Made by a program: the position numbers and the translations under genes. 64,000 nt of DNA from Phallusia mammillata. Its lineage: Eukaryota; Chordata; Ascidiacea; Phlebobranchia; Ascidiidae. The notes below the pieces were generated by a model. The model was not told the origin of the DNA. It did not search any database and was given only the letters and a program-made list of their open reading frames with translations. The DNA is taken from contig QLIY01000452.1 in NCBI GenBank assembly GCA_003260075.1, positions 59,095-123,094 of the forward strand, in the 5' to 3' direction. Shown here in pieces: positions 1 to 11,437 of this stretch (the stretch's first letter is position 1; every line of letters starts with the position of its first letter).

Positions 1-3000
1 TTAATTTTGCATGAGATCAAAGTGCTGGGAGTGCTGTGTTTAATGGAATTGCAATTGATTGGAGAAAGTTCGATTCGAAAATGGGGGGGGGGAGCACATA
101 TACCTTGGTATGGAGATACTAAAAGCGTTTTTTATTTATTTTGCATGAGATCAAAGTGCTGGGAGTGTTGTGTTTAATGGAATTGCAATTGATTGGAGAA
201 AGTTCGATTCGAAAATTGATCAATGTTTTCGTTTAAACTTGCCCAAAATTGATTAGAATGGAAGAGCAGTTTTGTAGTGAAATAACATCAACAACATAAA
301 TAATGTTGACTTATTCGTTGTAATATTCTAATCCTGTTTGTTATGATGGCAACGTTGTACAAAAAATCGAAGTGCTAATGTGGAAAACCTTCTGATAACG
401 ATTGTAATGTGCTGAAGTGATAACATAAAATCTGTTTTCAATGAGGCTTAAACGAAAGCTGGTGAGTGCTGTTTTTGATGAAGCTTTGATCATGACCGGA
501 CATATAATAAGGTCCTAGCTAGTATCAGCTCGGTTAAAAACGAGTTTAAAAAATATACATTGCACTTCTGATAAGTTTGCCTAATGTGCGAAAACGAGTA
601 ATAAAAGTCGTAAAATTGTCGGCATAACTCGTTATCGGTGTCCAAACGATTTTGTTTGACAGCCTTGCGTGACTTCGACAGGTTTCGACAGGTCATTTAT
701 CTGCCCTGGTGTTTGCCATATGGACACAAATTGAGACAAGAGCTAACAAACTACGTCCGTATTGTCGTTGGGTTGGTCCAGAACCCTATAGCTCGACTGA
801 TGGTAAATGTATGTTAATATTTAACCGCAACAAAACGTCATTGAATTTTCTGTCATTTCATAGCTTTGATGTAACGTCCATAGAACAGGAGTACGGTGAA
901 CCCACAAAAGAATTTTTAGGGCATGTAGATTTTTGGATATCCAGAAGATATGAAAGTAAAGGTTTTTTACAACTGGTTTGTTGACAAAGGTTTTTGTGTG
1001 TCTATCGAAAGCAAACACCGAATTTGGGTTACGGGTAGTGTTCAAAACGCCGAAACCGATTCTGGTTTCTTGAGGAGTTCGTATTTGGTGTTCTGGATAG
1101 GTAATATTGTACTTTATCCACTGTGACTATATGTGTTGGCATAGAAACTACACGGTAACTTGAACATGACTCTGACAGTTTTCTATGAAATAGCGAACAC
1201 CCTGAAGAAATCCGCCATTCACCAGCAATGTTAGCTTATAACGTGATTGTAGGCAGCTACTAGTACTACTTATGTTGTTACAACACAGCAGTCGGAAACA
1301 GTGATACGCAATGAACACCTTGGGTTACTTATGCACGTGGAAAGAACTTTAGAATAACATATACAGCAACCCTCGGGTAAACCGAAATCGGTTAAGTCAG
1401 ATCTTTGCCCAATTGCGGTACAAATTATTTGTAATGTGGTGAGGCTATCCCCGTGGTAAGGCTAGTTGTATACAACTAATCGACATCGGTTAATCCCGAC
1501 CTTTGCCTAATCTGGATAAATTTTTGGTCTAAACGGGTCGGGATTACCCGAGATTTACTGTATCATTTTTCTGACATTGTATATAGTGTTTTCGGGCGTT
1601 TTTTGTTCCTTGAAAGCCCTATTTTGCTGGTAATTAGCTTTTTTATCACCAGTCGCAATCGTGTATGACCGTAGAAGGTTTGCCAGAAGCGAACATTGCA
1701 GGTGTTGGTTGATCAGTTCCGGTATATTGACCATCTGTCGACGCGCCACGTTGGAAACGTATACAAAGTCATCGTTGCGAAACTGGCCCGAAATCATTTC
1801 CTCGAAATGAAAAATTTTCAAATTAAATTGTGGTTTACTAAAATAAACATTAGATGATAATAAATCTATTAAATAGCATAAAATTTTGCAATAGCCGTGA
1901 GACCATTATTCAATCTCTAAGCAGGGGTGCAAAAACTGCTTTCGTATGCGGCCGTAGAGACGAGTTCATGCGGTTCCTTTGCTAAATATTTGGATTTTAA
2001 AACTGCTTTAAATAGAGTTTATGGGGTTGGAAAGAGTATAACTACCAGCCTAAAAGCCATATGCGTCAGACTTTTCTGTATTCCTATTGTGTGCAAACAA
2101 AGCGAAAAAAACGGGCACCACAATATAGATCATGACGTCACAAACAGCAAAGACTGATCGTAAGACTGAACTCCATCTGTGCATCAAGTGAAAAGCCAAC
2201 CTGTTTTATTTGGGCTCGACATTAGATGTTATACATATATGATATGTAAAAAACTATTTCTTTGCGTCAGTAATTTTTCAACAAAACAAGCAGACATTTG
2301 CGGGCGGTTGTGCACCCCTGGTTTCTAAAGTGTTTTTAAACTTGAGTATATACGGTCCACATAAAGGGCAATTGCGGCCCTGCTTAAAACGTTGACTGTG
2401 TTTACCTTTAGTCGGTCTCATGTTCTTTGGCAGCTTGTTTAAATCACGTTATTGCGGCTTTAGCGTAGAGAAAATATAAACTCTTTACATAGTCGAGTTT
2501 TCAATTGTGTAGGGTACTCTCCATAAAACACTTCAACTAAGATGTAAATGAAATATTTGCATTTGAATGGGGTAAAGTTTACTAAACGTAAAACACTTTA
2601 ACGCTACGTTGGAGCCGTCTTAGCGCAATGTAATAGTCCGGCTCTTGTATACTAAATACCGTTGGTTTGTTCGAACCAGCCCAACAAACGCAAAGTCATT
2701 GTTTTCCATCAGTTTATAAAAACGTACATTTTGAAATGCGTATTTATGAATTGGTAAAAGGAAAAAGGAAAAGCGCGTTTCTACCTCTTTCAGTTGAGGT
2801 TTTGTATTTTTCGAATCGTCTTACGTGAGGGCACCTACATCGCGTACCAAGTTCGAATACTTATCCAAGCGAATGTGGATTGGTGTTCAGGGCGCGCCAC
2901 TCGTGTTAACATGGTGTAAACAGTGTCTGTTCGAGAAATCGCAAATTCTATGGCCAAGTCACGTGACCAATCGACGTAGACTTCCGCCTCTGGCCCTATT

Positions 3001-3093
3001 TCAATCGGCGAGCCTTGCATAAGAAGCTTACGCGGCCAGGTAGCCCGATTCAGTTGCGAATTTAGTCGCATCAGTGAAGTGCCACTAGTCAAA
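1..3093. other. Gene-poor left flank
   Basis: No coding exon can be supported here. Positions 1-82 recur at about 135-216 on the other side of a 10-G run (83-92), an unmerged haplotype copy. A probable hAT-type element lies at 1922-2320. Short open frames at 709-984 (+), 1555-1821 (-) and 1927-2157 (+) have no recognisable domain; the last lies inside the putative transposon. The final few hundred bases (about 2800-3093) are probably promoter and 5' untranslated region of the CAP-domain gene. Confidence 0.6.
1922..2320. mobile_element. Putative hAT-type MITE
   Basis: The ends are inverted: the left begins CAGGGGTGCA and the right ends TGCACCCCTG. This 10-bp terminal inverted repeat resembles the CAGGGGT... 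ends of the better supported element at 19,879-20,193. The interior has no transposase. The flanking 8-mers (TCTCTAAG left, GTTTCTAA right) are not a clean duplication, so the boundary or the insertion is less certain than for the other elements. Confidence 0.5.
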
Positions 3094-4088
3094 ATGGGTG
3101 GAATCTTTTCCTCACGCAGAAAATCTAAAGTAAAAACTAAGCGCAAAGGCGCCGAGTTTCAAGTATTCACCGCTGAAAGCAGAGAGCTTGCCACAGCCCC
3201 TAGTGTCGAAGAACGAAAAGCCAGACTTTACAAATCGGCATCGAACGACGAATTAAGTGTTGACAATTTTGAAGACTACGTTAGATCGAAAAAGAACCAC
3301 ACGCCGCCCCCAAGACCAAGAATGAACCCGAAGAAGTTTGAGAAGGAATGCATCCATGTTCATAACCAATATAGAGATAACCATGGAGCTCCACCTCTGA
3401 CACAGAAAAGTGAACTCACGAAACACGCGCAACAATGGGCGGAGCGTCTCGCAGCCAAGGATAAACTTGAGCACTCCGGTAAAAGAGATTATGGTGAAAA
3501 CGTTGCGATGACTAGCAAAGAGAACCCAACAGGTTGGCTCATTTTTGTGCTATTTTTATTTGTTTAAATGGTTGCTGCCGATACAAAACCTTCTGCACCA
3601 GAGCTTGTTTATTTTCGCATGATCAACGATCAGATGGAAAATTGGCTAAAATTTTTACACGGCAAAGATTTCAAAGTAAACATCCGCAAAAAGATTTAAG
3701 TCTAAAACGAGTCAAATCCGTTTTATTTCCACTATATTTCATCATCATTATTTGTTGAAAACTTGTTATATCGGTACCCTTTGTTGCTGTTAATTTTGAC
3801 ACTTAAACAAAAAAGAAGTAATGAACAAACGCTTTTTGAACCGTAAATCACAGGACGCCTGGGCCATTGAAGGCGCAAAGAATTTATGTTCATCTTTTTG
3901 AACTGCAAACTTTCAGATTTGTGTGTTTGACAGCACACCTCAAGGTCGAACATAATTATTTCTTGCATATTTTGCCAGTGGCGTTCGAACCTTCAGTATT
4001 TAACAATGTTCATTAGACCAGTGCTTCCCAACCTTTTCCAGCTCGCGGCCCACTCAAAAATTTTGTTTTTTTTGACGGACCAAAAAAA

Positions 4089-4119
<31 letters not shown>

Positions 4120-5661
4120 TATTGCGAGAAAACCACAATCCATTTTGTAGCTACGCAAAGACCAAATAAAGTCAACAAAGAGAGTTCCAGCATCAAGATT
4201 TTACAACTAGTTCAAGTACTGTTGTGACGCTACAATCGCAGTTTGTTTGTGTAATAAAGCTTTGTTTAACGTAAAATCCTATGCGACATGCGGCTTTCAT
4301 AGTGAGTCGTATCATATTTTTGAGGAAAATGGTTGAATTTGAAAGTACTTTCACACAAACTGTGTAACTTTTTTTAACCTCTATATTGGTATGGTATAGT
4401 TTGAAAAGCTTCGCGGCCCACCAGAAAGAACGTCGCGGACCACCAGTGGGCCGCGGCCCACCGGTTGGGAAGCGCTGCATTAGACGACCCACGACGGACG
4501 CATTAAATGTAGACAATAAAACGCATTGACTTTGGTCATGTGTGCAATGCATGCGTTGTACATCATAAATTCATTGTTGTCTGCCACGTAAAGCATACAC
4601 TTGTCAATCAAACGCGCCAGGTAAACTGCCAGTAGCTAATTCGACCAAACAGTGCAAACACAGCAGGGGAAACATGTTTGCAGACGGCGTAAAGTCAAAC
4701 AGTGTCATAACCGTGGCAAACTGTTTGGCCTCTGCATGGTACACTGATAGTACATGACCGAAGTTTATTGTATTATAACCCAATAATGTTTCTTTCTCGG
4801 CATGTAAAAATCATTGCTCATGAGATGCTTTTTCGTAAATACATGTACAGTATATGCGCCCATTATTTTACAAGTGGTTTGTCAATGATATTCGAAGAAA
4901 ATTCGAATGTATATGATCGAGTATAAATCGGACGAAAATTTTAATAGCGATACCTGATTACTTTCGGCATGCTTTAACCAAAGGGGGGGGGGACGACGGA
5001 CGCATTAAATGTAGACAATAAAACGCATTGACTTTGGTCATGTGTGCAATGCATGCGTTGTACATCATAAATTCATTGTTGTCTGCCACGTTAGGCTTAC
5101 ATCTGTCAATCAACCGCGCCAGGTAAACTACCAGTAGCTAATTCGATCAAACAGTGCAAACACAGCAGCGGAAATATGTTTGCAGACGGCGTAAAGTCAA
5201 ACAGTGTTATAACCGTGGCGAACTGTCTGGCCTCTGCAAGGTACACTGATAGTACATGACCGAAGTTTATTGTATTATAACCCATTAATGTTTCTTTCTC
5301 GGGGGGGGGGGGGGGAAGTAAAAATCATTGCTCATGAGATACTTCTTCGAAAATACATGTACAGTTTATGCGCCCATTATTTTACAAGCGGTTTGTCAAT
5401 GATATTCGAAGAAAATTCGAATGTACATGATCGAGTATAAATCGGACAAAAATTTTAATAGCGATACCTGATTACTTTCGGCATGCTTTAACCAAAGTTG
5501 TTTGATTAATTTAAAGCTCTATTTAGTCAGTGCGCATCTTTGATTTAAACTCAAATTGCAAGTATTCAATTTCAGCTTTACATCAGGAAGTTTTACTTCG
5601 CAGTAAACGCATTTAAACTGCGGTCTGTATAAAATTTGACCGTTTATTTTTTTTATCTTTT

Positions 5662-5710
<49 letters not shown>

Positions 5711-8700
5711 TAATTAGTAGCTAATAATAATGAACTTTGCACCAAAGTTTCCGACTTCTTGTTTTCTTTTTTCTTGCTTATCTGTGCTATAGCTGATTGC
5801 AAATATTTACTCGTAATTTTGTTTCGCAGCGGACGAGATCACTGCTATGTGGTATGATGAAATTAAGAAGTATAACTTTGGCTCTCCTGGCTTCACCTCA
5901 GGAACAGGTTTGTATGGCTATAGGTTATGTACACAAAAACGCTTTGCCGAACGGTGGTCAAGGTTCGGGTTGATTTTGTATTGGCAACAATGCTCTTTCT
6001 ATTTTTATTATTTCACCTACGCAAATAGATCTCTTAGTATAACACCGAAAACCAGCATGAGACCAAATTTAAACAATTTATGTGTTAACTCTGTGGCCAA
6101 GTGGTACCAGTTTAAGCGCAGTATACATTGTTTGTGCACTATAAAACCATGCCAACTTAGCCTAATAGAAGAAGCATATATTGGTAATCAATAAAACAAA
6201 CCTAAGCGAAGTTGCTATGAAAAATACGTGTCAAAGCGCAAAACTCTATTTTGAGGGACAATTTTTTTAGCACTTTTAGACCAATTTGAATATCGCCTTT
6301 TGGCACAAACTTACGGCTGTTACTGTATAATAGAAAAGATTTAGAAATTTTGAACAAACCGCTGTTGTAGGTCACTTTACACAAGTGGTTTGGAATTCAT
6401 CAAAATATGTCGGAATCGGAATCGCTAGAGGGCGCAGAGGAACATACGTAGTTGCCAATTACGAACCGGCGGGAAATATTTCCAATCCCGGATACTTCGA
6501 AAAGAATGTTGCTCGAAAAGTCAGCAAGGGATCAAAAGCTAACACTGGGAAACTGAGAAGAAGAGATTCTTCCTCTTCATCATCATCATCATCATCGTCT
6601 TCTGATGATGAGGGATCAAGGAGGATTGGTAATTAACTTAATTAGAAATAGATGCGTGTTGATTTCACTGTTTCTTGTCCTTGGAGTACAAAAGGGGGGG
6701 GGGCACTGGAAAACTGAAAAGAAGAGATTCCTCCTCTTCTTCATCATCTTCTTCGTCTTCTGATGACGAGGGATCAAGGAGGATTGGTAATTAACTTGAT
6801 TAAAAATAGATGCGTGTTGATTTCACTGTTTCTTGTCCTTGGAGTACAAAAGAAAATATCGACCAATTCACTGGTCTCCTATGCCACATTATTCCGTGCA
6901 AAATGAGTTTTGACCTGAAGGGGCTTTTAGGCTTATAACGTACCAAGGCTGAAATTGTTGTACTGTTGTTGTATTAATCTTTTTATGAGGACACACAGTA
7001 TCAAATGGTATATTCGACTTGGTTGAACATTTAAAGACATAGAAAATGTTTTGTGGTGTATTTCCTTGATGGGGGGGGGGGTGTACCAAGGCTGAAATTG
7101 TTGTACTGTTGTTATATTAATCTTTTTATGCGGAGACACAGTATCAAATGGTATATTCGACTTGGCTGAACATTTAAAGACATAGAAAATGTTTTGTGGT
7201 GTATTTCCTTGATGCCCTATAACCACTTTTGATTACTTTAGCTAACATATAAAACTCACATCAGCTAACAGGTAATTTAGCTGCGAATTCTATCCTCAAT
7301 AAAACGGGAGTACTATTGTGCATTTATATTATATCTCGCATCTATGCCTGACTACTAGCCATCTCAACGTTTCTTATTTAATGAGAGCGTATTTTTTATT
7401 GTTTTTTTAGTCAAACGACACGATAACGGACCTGACGATGAAAGAGATGGCACAAAAACTGAAGTTAAAACGGCAACACGCGAATTTACCGACAAAGAAG
7501 GTGACGACAAAACTTACACTTGACAAAGATATCAGAAAACTTTGTCATAAAAATGACGTCATAATTTTCTTTGAAGCATCATTTAATGCCAAGTCATCGG
7601 TGATTTTGTTTCTTATATGTAACCTGCTTTGTGCATTATGGATTGTGATGTCACAGTGACGTAACAATGTGTTGTATGCGTACCAATGTGTAGGGCGTCG
7701 TGTTCGCGAGATCACCAAGACCACAATCACAACAACCACCAAAGGAGGATCGAAATCGACAAAGACTAAGACGGAAACTAGCACTGAGTATTTGAAAGAT
7801 TCGTCATCAGGGCGAGGTGAGTGTTATATTGTTGCATTTTTTACCGCCGCACAAAGTTTTGGATTATTGATTATAATTTTGGGAGGGGGGGGGGAACAGG
7901 TCTATAATAAAGACATACACAATGAACAATAGACAGGCATAAATAGGACGGTTTGGGGCTGTTTGGCATTAGGTTAAGTCCAGCAACTACTCATCTAGGT
8001 AATTTATATTAAAAAAATTACGCATACAGAATGAACCTTAACATGAACCCAAAACTGGCCCAAAAAGCCCGGCTGAATTACAACTCAGATCGGACACACC
8101 AAGATTTAACTAGCAACAACTTTATTTATACAAACCATTTAGGGGGGGGGGCAAGACTAAGACGGAAACTAGCACTGAGTATTTAAAAGATTCGTCATCA
8201 GGGCGAGGTGAGTGTTATATTGTTGCATTTTTTTACCGCCGCACAAAGTTTTGGATTATTGATTATAATTTTGGGATTGTATTAACAACGTGTGACGAGG
8301 ACTGTTTGTCCACAGGCATGTATGGGCAGATTTTTTAGTTAAGAAATCAATTGACACCAAAGTTGTGAGCGGGCTTGAAATTTAAGCCCAAACCCAAAAG
8401 TATATGTCCGAAGCCTGGCCCAAACCCGAATTGTTTTTGAGAAGCCTGTTTAGGCCCAAAATGTTGGTTGACAGGCCTATAATAAAGACATACACAATGA
8501 ACAATAATAGACAGGCATAAATAGGACGGTTTGGGCCTGTTTGGCATTAGGTTAAGTCCAGCAACTACTTAGCTAGGTAATTTATATTAAAAAAATGCAT
8601 ACAGAATGTAAAGTGAGGCCCGTTTCCTAAAAAAACAAGCCAAAACCTGGCCCGAACCTTAACACGAACCCAAAACTGGCCCAAAAAGCCCGGCTGAATT

Positions 8701-11170
8701 ACAACTCAGATCGTACACACCAAGATTTAACTAGCAACAACTTTATTTATACAAACCATTTATTAAAAAAAAACTGACCATTTGTGCAATTTTGGAGGCA
8801 GACTACAAACATCTTTTACAAAAAGATAGGAAAAACAAATTACTTGCGGTCATTGTTGGTTAGCCACAACCACAAGTAATTGTTATGAAATGTGAACCTT
8901 CCAGTAAGCCACTAATCGGTTTTTAACGTCAGTGGTGTCATTCGTCTTAATATTGTCCTTAGGGATTAAACAGGCCGGTTGTGATAGCTTCCCAAAGGCA
9001 ATTACGCTTCGTTATTATTCTGCACCGACAGAAATGTCCCACTGCATTTGAAGACTAAATGCAATGGCATGGAGTCGATGCAATGCTTTATAACTTGTTA
9101 GGTGTGAATTTGATCAGAAACGTTGTTAATCAGATGCTTTAGGTAAAGCAAATTTTGCATTTTGACTAAAGTTTGTAGTGAAATCTTTTTGTTAAAAATT
9201 AAACAAGAACTTTAAGCTAACTCGAGGGCCGCACCATATAACTTTTGTTACAGTGGTAACAAATTATAAACGAAATCGACATTAAGCAATTTGTAAAATT
9301 ACGACAAACAAAAATCAAGCTACTTAGAAAAACAGCTGTGTTTAAACATTTTAAAAACCTTGAAAATGATACGACAATCGTAACAGCTGATTTGTATCTG
9401 AAAAAGACATTTCAATTGATTCCCATAAAACGTTGCATCTATATACTGCTATCACTACTCTGGAGGCAATGTATCACGTTTGTCAAAACATTTGAGACAG
9501 GAAGCATTAGATATAGCCTATGTAGTTTTTGCTGCAGTTAGTATTATTTCGTGAACTAGTACCAATACCTAAATACATAACAGATGGAGCAAGCAAAATG
9601 GACAGCGACATGGGCAAGTTGGAGATCAAAGGCGGTGATAAAGGAGAGCAAAAGATGAGCAGAAGTGATATCAAAAAATTTGAAGAAGAATGCATCAAGC
9701 GACATAACGAGTTTAGATCAAAACACGGGGTTCCCAAGTAAGTATTATTTTGTGCCGTCATATAAGTGTCTGTCTTTGTGATCCTACACACTCGGGCTCA
9801 TTTCGATTATAATTTTACCAACTTTCAGGCCACGTCCGGGCCTTGTTTTAATAAATATCGGATTCGGGCGGGAATTCGGGCTTGTCCTTTCGAGTTTGGA
9901 TTCCATGTCGGACCCGCCAACATTTTAGGCGCTCTACTGGATACTAATAGACAGTTAGCTTGAATTTTTGTGTATTCAGCTTAAAAAGAAGCTCTTCTCT
10001 ACACGAAAAAGCGCAGAAGTGGGCGGAACATCTGTTGAAAACGCGCCGTCTCGCACATAGCAACGAGACTGACCTTGGAGAGAACGTGGCTTACAAATAT
10101 TCGTCCGACAAAAGAAAGTTTAGAGGCAAGTCTACCAACTTTAGCGCACAGAGAAGAAACAACAAACGCAAAAAAGTTAAACTAAATTATGCGTTTAAGC
10201 AGTTTTTGGAACGGCTAAACTTTTTACTGCACTTAAAACAGCAGGAGTTGAACATAAACATGAATATTTAAAATACACGCTAACCCCATAAGTCGCATTT
10301 GTACAAGAATTTGCTAAATATGGACAGTTGGCGCAAAAAGCACTGGCGCCTGTTTCAAAGAGTATTTCTGTTCAAATGCTGATGATTAGAACTATTTGGG
10401 TTGTAGTAAGGTTTTGCTATCAAATATATTTAAACCAATTTTATTTTACAAATTATAAGCAAAAATCTTTATTCAGGTGATGAAATATGCGATATGTGGT
10501 ATGACGAGATTAAGAACTACAACTTTAACAAACCAGGATTCGGCCAAAACACAGGTGTGTGTTGAATGCAAACAAAAACGTAAAATTTAATGTAGGCAAT
10601 TTTATGGACCATATCGTATAAATCGGACAATTGGAAACGGCAACTGAAATTAAAATTCAGGTCGTCGTAAGCAGAGGTTTCCAACGCCTTTATCATAAGT
10701 CTTGTTTTCCATTTGGTTTAATATACTTTCAAAATATTTTTTTATTTAAAATAAGCGTTTGTTCTGATTTAATTTACTAAAAACAGTGCCTTTCTAGAGA
10801 CACAAACAGTAGCATTTTTTATTATTCAACCGTCGTTAGAAATCTGTGGTCAGTATCAGTTGAATAACTTATAATTACAGAGCTTTTAAAGGCCTATCCG
10901 CTTTTGTAGCATCAGTGACATCTGTCCTAGGTTTATATAACTGATTTCTTGCTCTTATTTTTAACATTCTTAACCTTAAAATAATTCAAATTCTTAAATA
11001 CCGGTATGGTCACAGGCCATTTTACTCAAGTCGTATGGGAGGAAAGCAAAGAAATAGGTGTTGGTGTTGCTTCTGATGGACACGGAACTACATATGCCGT
11101 AGCAAACTACTCCCCAGCTGGCAATTTCTGTGGGAAATTCGAGACTAACGTAAAAAAGGCAAAAAAGTAA
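3094..11170 (+). CDS. Tandem CAP-domain protein (GAPR-1/GLIPR2-like), probably myristoylated
   Basis: Exons: 3094-3532, 5830-5907, 6371-6628, 7411-7500, 7694-7816, 9542-9737, 9980-10125, 10477-10554, 11016-11170. Together they give 1563 nt, 521 codons with the stop, in frame at every junction. The protein starts MGGIFSS followed by a basic stretch, a good N-myristoylation plus basic-patch signal like that of GAPR-1, which binds membranes of the secretory pathway; no signal peptide is seen. CAP domain 1 (about residues 82-225) has LEHS, GEN, YDEI and GHFTQVVW, so the four CAP cavity residues (His127, Glu135, Glu158, His174) are present. A Ser run and a Lys/Thr-rich linker follow, then CAP domain 2 (about 373-520) with the same four residues and VANYSPAGN near the end. 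The usual GAPR-1 has one domain of about 154 residues. Exon 5 has a weak pyrimidine tract. The intron after exon 7 uses a GC donor. Two separate genes remain possible, but phase agreement across the linker favours one. Function in lipid or membrane binding is inferred from the family. Confidence 0.85.
4019..4477. mobile_element. hAT-type MITE with 8-bp target duplication
   Basis: Terminal inverted repeats read CAGTGCTTCCCAACC at the left and, reverse complemented, CAGCGCTTCCCAACC at the right. The 8-mer CATTAGAC flanks both ends (4011-4018 and 4478-4485), the target-site length expected for hAT elements. The 459 bp interior carries an AT microsatellite and no transposase, so it is non-autonomous. 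It lies in intron 1 of the CAP gene. Confidence 0.9.
4491..5497. repeat. 500-bp haplotype duplication in CAP intron 1
   Basis: The segment 4491-4982 is repeated at 4993-5497 after a 10-G run, with scattered single-base differences. The second copy contains its own 14-G run (5301-5314) where the first copy reads CGGCATG. This looks like two alleles placed in series and not like a biological tandem duplication. Confidence 0.8.
5664..5707. other. 44-base G run (probable unresolved gap)
   Basis: A pure run of 44 G in CAP intron 1. By analogy with the other runs it most likely stands for undetermined sequence. A reverse-strand poly-proline frame across it is not a gene. Confidence 0.75.
6569..6604 (+). 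repeat. Serine-coding trinucleotide repeat in CAP gene linker
   Basis: A TCN repeat, mostly TCA, encodes 12 consecutive serines followed by Asp-Asp-Glu at the end of CAP exon 3. The haplotype copy at about 6704-6790 encodes 11 serines with a different codon mix. An acidic, Ser-rich linker of this kind is a typical casein kinase target, but that is inference. Confidence 0.8.
6704..6848 (+). repeat. Second haplotype copy of CAP exon 3 end
   Basis: After the 10-G run at 6694-6703 the sequence repeats the end of exon 3 and the start of the following intron (about 6546-6692) with scattered substitutions. It should not be counted as an additional exon. The encoded segment differs by one serine and one Arg/Lys change. 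Confidence 0.8.
6941..7215. repeat. Haplotype duplication in CAP intron 3
   Basis: About 6941-7070 is repeated at about 7084-7215 across an 11-G run (7071-7081). The copies differ at a few positions and by small indels. Reverse-strand frames reading through the run are artefacts. Confidence 0.75.
7895..8762. repeat. Scrambled haplotype copies around CAP exon 5
   Basis: Between two 10-G runs (7885-7894 and 8142-8151) lies 7895-8141, a shortened copy of 8474-8762. It is followed by 8152-8277, a copy of the end of exon 5 and its donor (about 7764-7884). The order is therefore A1-gap-B1-gap-A2-B2. The region 8350-8700 is rich in GGCCC/GGGCC words with inverted similarity between its halves, and similar words recur at about 9786-9950, so an interspersed repeat is likely there too. 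Confidence 0.65.
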
Positions 11171-11431
11171 ACCGCTAGATGACAGTAAAGAGCTGTAGTG
11201 ATATGTATAGATTGCAATATACTGTGCAAGTAGTTGTTAGCATTCAAACTTTTTTACTGCTGAACTGTTTATGTCTGTAACTAACCATTTTGTAGAATTA
11301 GATGTAATGCTGCCTTATCTATAGCATTCGCAGTCCCCGATATGTACAATTAAAGCGTTTAGTTGTTTTGCAAAAAAATTCTTGAGTTTTACGTTACTAA
11401 TCCTTTTGAGTTGAAAACTGTGTCTAGGTCA

Positions 11432-11437
11432 AATAAA
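11432..11437 (+). terminator. Candidate poly(A) signal of CAP gene
   Basis: AATAAA about 260 bases after the stop codon at 11,168-11,170. An ATTAAA near 11,348 is an alternative. Confidence 0.4.

Noticed and set aside
5519-5710. Poly-proline frame on the minus strand
   Set aside because: Product of the 44-G run in CAP intron 1.
7438-7659. 73-residue frame over CAP exon 4
   Set aside because: The frame that joins exons 3 and 5 in phase differs, and this one runs on into the intron.
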